NCBI GenBank assembly: GCA_020881835.1
Contig: CP052876.1
Coordinates: 1,116,001-1,180,000 of the forward strand
Length of the DNA: 64,000 nt
Reading direction: 5' to 3'
From: Kineosporiaceae bacterium SCSIO 59966
GTDB taxonomy: Bacteria; Actinomycetota; Actinomycetes; Actinomycetales; SCSIO-59966
A model generated the notes under the pieces. That model did no database searches, was not told the origin of the DNA, and saw nothing but the letters and a program-made list of their open reading frames with translations. Each line of letters opens with the position of its first letter. The stretch's first letter is position 1. The position numbers and the translations under genes were made by a program. Below are positions 61,506 to 64,000 of this stretch, one piece after another.

Positions 61506-62722
61506 CGGGCGTCGTCCTCCGTGCCGTAGTCCGGGTGGTGCGGGTTCTCCCAGAGCACGGACCCGCCCATCCCCATGCCGATGCACATCGTCGTCAGGCC
61601 GTAGCGGACCTCGGGGTGCTCCTCGAAGTGCCGGGCGAGCTGGTTCATCAGCCGGATCCCCGAGGCGGCCAGCGGGTGGCCGACGGCGATCGCCCCGCCC
61701 CACGGGTTGACCCGCGGGTCGTCGTCCGCGATCCCGAAGTGGTCGAGGAAGGCGAGTACCTGGACGGCGAACGCCTCGTTGATCTCGAACAGCCCGATGT
61801 CCTCGATGCCCAGGCCGGTGCGGGCCAGCAGCTTCTCCGTGGCCGGGACCGGTCCGACCCCCATGACCTCCGGCTCGACGCCGGCGAAGGAGTAGTCGAC
61901 CAGTCGCATCCGGGCGGTGAGCCCGAGCTCACCGGCCGCGTCGGCGCTGGCGAGCAGGCAGGCCGTGGCGCCGTCGTTGAGGCCGGCGGCGTTGCCGGCG
62001 GTCACCCGGCCGTGGGGGCGGAACGGGGTCTTCAGGGTCGCCAGGCCGTCCGCCGTGGTCCCCGGCCGCGGCGGCTCGTCGGCCACCGCCAGCCCCCACC
62101 CCTGCTCGGCGCTGCGGACGGCGACGGGGACGAGGTCCGGCTGGACCTTGCCTGCGGCGTAGGCCGCGGCGAGCCGCTGCTGGCTGAGGACGGCGAAGGC
62201 GTCGGCGCGCTCCTTGGTCAGGTGCGGGAACCGGTCGTGCAGGTTCTCCGCCGTCGCGCCCATGGACAGCGCGGAGGGGTCGACGAGCCGCTCGGCGACG
62301 AGCCGGGGGTTCGGGTCGACCGCCTCGCCCATCGGGTGCCGGCCCATGTGCTCGACCCCGCCGGCGACCACGACGTCGTAGGAGCCGAAGGCGATCCCCG
62401 CCGCGGTGGTCGTCACCGCGGTCATCGCACCGGCGCACATCCGGTCGATCGCGTACCCCGGCACGGACGCCGGCAGGCCGGACAGCAGGGCCACCATCCG
62501 GCCGATCGTCAGACCCTGGTCGCCGATCTGCGTCGTGGCCGCGACCGCCACCTCGTCGACACGCTCGGGCGGTAGAGCGGGGTTGCGGCGCAGCAGCTCG
62601 CGCACGCAGGCCACGACGAGGTCGTCGGCGCGGGTCTGCGCGTACATGCCCTTCTCGCCGGCCTTGCCGAAGGGGGTTCGGACGCCGTCGACGAAGACGA
62701 CGTTCCGGAGGGTGCGGGGCAC
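61502..62722 (-). CDS. fadA: Acetyl-CoA acyltransferase (thiolase)
   Basis: This is a 406-residue thiolase that cleaves 3-ketoacyl-CoA. The nucleophilic Cys lies in AIDRMCAGAMTAVTTTAAG near residue 93. NEAFAVQVLAFL near residue 330, GGAIAVGHPLAASGIRLMNQ (His) and TTMCIGMGMGGSVLWE (second Cys) complete the active site. GTG 62722 has GGGAGG a few bases upstream. It is the first gene of the fadA-fadJ pair, 98 bp downstream of ribonuclease D. Confidence 0.94.
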   Translation of the reverse strand: MPRTLRNVVFVDGVRTPFGKAGEKGMYAQTRADDLVVACVRELLRRNPALPPERVDEVAVAATTQIGDQGLTIGRMVALLSGLPASVPGYAIDRMCAGAMTAVTTTAAGIAFGSYDVVVAGGVEHMGRHPMGEAVDPNPRLVAERLVDPSALSMGATAENLHDRFPHLTKERADAFAVLSQQRLAAAYAAGKVQPDLVPVAVRSAEQGWGLAVADEPPRPGTTADGLATLKTPFRPHGRVTAGNAAGLNDGATACLLASADAAGELGLTARMRLVDYSFAGVEPEVMGVGPVPATEKLLARTGLGIEDIGLFEINEAFAVQVLAFLDHFGIADDDPRVNPWGGAIAVGHPLAASGIRLMNQLARHFEEHPEVRYGLTTMCIGMGMGGSVLWENPHHPDYGTEDDAR

Positions 62723-62820
62723 GGGGCCTCCCGGTCGGGACGGTGGGTGGTGTGCGCGCCTCAGGCTACTCACCGGTAACTGCTGGCTGGTAGCGGCCGC
62801 CGTGGTGGCGCCGGTCACGG

Positions 62821-64000
62821 TCAGGTGACCGCTGCGCCCTCGCCGGCCAACGCGGCGGCGAGCGGACCCGCCAGGAGCGACACCTGCCACGGCCGCGCCC
62901 CACCGGTCCGCAGCCGGTCGGCCACGTCCTGGGGTTCGGCAGGGTCCGGCGGGTCCCAGCACAACCGGCGCAGCAGGTCGGGCTGCAGCAGGTTCTCCAC
63001 CGGGACGGCGTGCTCGCGGGACAGCCCAGCGACGGCCTGCCGGGCTGCGGCCAGACGCGCTGCGGCGTCCGGGTTGCGGTCCTTCCACAGCCGGGCCGGA
63101 GGCGGGCCGTCGCTGGCCAGCGACGGGGTGGGCAGCTGGTCGTCGGGGAGCCGGCGGGCCCGGTCGACGGCGGCGAACCAGCGGGTGGCGATCCTGCGGT
63201 TGGCCGGTCCGGAGAACACCGGCAGAGCGGTGAGCTCGGGCACCGACGCCGGCATCGCCGCGGCAGCGGCCACGATCGCCCGGTCGGGCAGCACCCGCCC
63301 CGGCGCCAGGTCCCGCCGGCGGGCCATCTCCTCCCGCACCTGCCACAGCTCTCTGACGACGGCGAGCTGACGGCGTCCGCGGACGGTGTGCAGGCCGGAC
63401 GTGCGCCGCCAGGGCTCGAGCCGCGGGGCCGCCGGGGCGGCGTCCCGGACGGCGGCGAACTCCTGGGCCGCCCAGTCCGACTTGCCCTGCGCGGCCAGCT
63501 CCGCGGCCAGGGCGTCGCGCAGGTCCAGCAGGACGTCGACGTCCAGGGCCGCGTAGGTGAGCCACTCGGCCGGCAGCGGCCGGGTGGACCAGTCCACGGC
63601 GGAGTGCTCCTTGGCGAGCTGCCAGCCGAGCATCCGCTCGACCACCGCCGCCAGCCCGACCTTCTCGAAGCCGGCCAGCCGGGCGGCCAGCTCGGTGTCG
63701 AACAGCTCGCCACCGGGTCGTAGGCCAACCTCGGCCAGGCAGGGCAGGTCCTGGGACGCCGCGTGCAGCACCCACCCGGCGTCCGCCAGAGCCTCGCCGA
63801 GCACGGCGAGGTCGTCGAACGGGACCGGGTCGACCAGCACGGTGCCGGTACCGGCCCGGTGCAGCTGGACGAGGAAGGCCCGCTGGCCGTAGCGGTAGCC
63901 GGAGGCGCGCTCGGCGTCGACGGCGACCGGTCCGGTGCCGGCGGCCAGCCGCTGCGCGACCGCCTGCAGCGCGGCCGGGGTGTCGGTCACCTCCGGGACG
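62821..64000 (-). CDS. rnd: Ribonuclease D with HRDC domain, 5' end beyond window
   Basis: This is a DEDD-family 3'-5' exonuclease that trims RNA 3' ends. The visible part has GPVAVDAERASGYRYGQRAF (Asp and Glu of Exo I), HAASQDLPCLAEV (Exo II Asp), LFDTELAARLAGF and YAALDVDVLLDLRD (Exo III Tyr and Asp). An HRDC domain covers roughly residues 205-285 (RRQLAVVRELWQVREEMARR, RVLPDRAIVAAAAAMP). A GTG at 63990 could start it, but the frame stays open to the window edge and homologues usually begin further upstream, so it is treated as partial. Confidence 0.88.
   Translation of the reverse strand, partial: VPEVTDTPAALQAVAQRLAAGTGPVAVDAERASGYRYGQRAFLVQLHRAGTGTVLVDPVPFDDLAVLGEALADAGWVLHAASQDLPCLAEVGLRPGGELFDTELAARLAGFEKVGLAAVVERMLGWQLAKEHSAVDWSTRPLPAEWLTYAALDVDVLLDLRDALAAELAAQGKSDWAAQEFAAVRDAAPAAPRLEPWRRTSGLHTVRGRRQLAVVRELWQVREEMARRRDLAPGRVLPDRAIVAAAAAMPASVPELTALPVFSGPANRRIATRWFAAVDRARRLPDDQLPTPSLASDGPPPARLWKDRNPDAAARLAAARQAVAGLSREHAVPVENLLQPDLLRRLCWDPPDPAEPQDVADRLRTGGARPWQVSLLAGPLAAALAGEGAAVT

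Overview
The window is a very GC-rich stretch of an actinobacterial chromosome. The evidence is the codon use, many GTG starts, ATGA/GTGA stop-start overlaps, and families typical of Actinomycetota: SepH, DUF4193, DUF3093, DUF3710, DUF3159, DUF5998, DUF7455, and an HrdB-type sigma factor with a long Ala/Lys linker. The order hrdB - DUF7455 - parE resembles the hrdB neighbourhood I recall from Streptomyces. I cannot name the genus; Micrococcales or a neighbouring order is plausible. I found no rRNA, tRNA, CRISPR array, prophage or transposase.

Layout. 1-2.4 kb: end of metX, a NUDIX hydrolase, a universal stress protein, an HhH-GPD protein. 2.6-10.4 kb: the principal sigma factor, a DUF456 membrane protein, a DUF7455 zinc-ribbon protein, and convergent topoisomerase IV genes parE and parC. 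10.5-16.7 kb: a tightly overlapping minus-strand operon (CelD-like acyltransferase, polysaccharide flippase, second CelD-like acyltransferase, Orn/Lys/Arg decarboxylase-fold enzyme, M20 peptidase). 16.9-27.8 kb: a second M20 peptidase, nitroreductase, a GNAT/acyl-CoA synthetase fusion, DUF5998, a phosphodiesterase, thymidine kinase, SepH, ferrochelatase, an inositol-phosphatase-family enzyme. 28-36 kb: DUF4193, DUF3093, dut-DUF3710-OB fold-DUF3159, two TrkA-type RCK proteins divergent from a KimA-like K+ transporter, and a TRAM-domain RNA methyltransferase. 36-39.7 kb: aconitase behind a 20-bp perfect palindrome, and a broken TauE/SafE gene. 39.7-46.2 kb: a sugar ABC importer without its ATPase, a LacI regulator, and a divergent glycogen-debranching-type enzyme, with two LacI-like operators between. 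46.2-50.1 kb: dxs and two conserved unknowns. 50.3-59.3 kb: a complete branched-chain-amino-acid-type ABC importer, a hydrolase, a PucR/CdaR-type regulator, a 3-hydroxybutyrate-dehydrogenase-like SDR, and a repeat-rich gap with an 18-G run. 59.4-64 kb: the fatty-acid oxidation pair fadJ-fadA and ribonuclease D, cut by the window end.

The most unusual signal is an interspersed palindromic repeat. It is built from a 23-bp terminal motif (begins GTGATCATGCAGTCCCGCCA), a 60-70 bp hairpin core and an optional roughly 85-bp module. It occurs at 7.76-7.90, 18.16-18.41 and 48.82-49.23 kb, each time exactly between two convergent genes. It looks like a family of mobile or terminator-like elements that I cannot assign to a described class. 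Other signals are a set of probable leaderless promoters, short tandem duplications spanning the stop codons of the sigma factor and dxs, and tandem repeats in the dxs promoter region.
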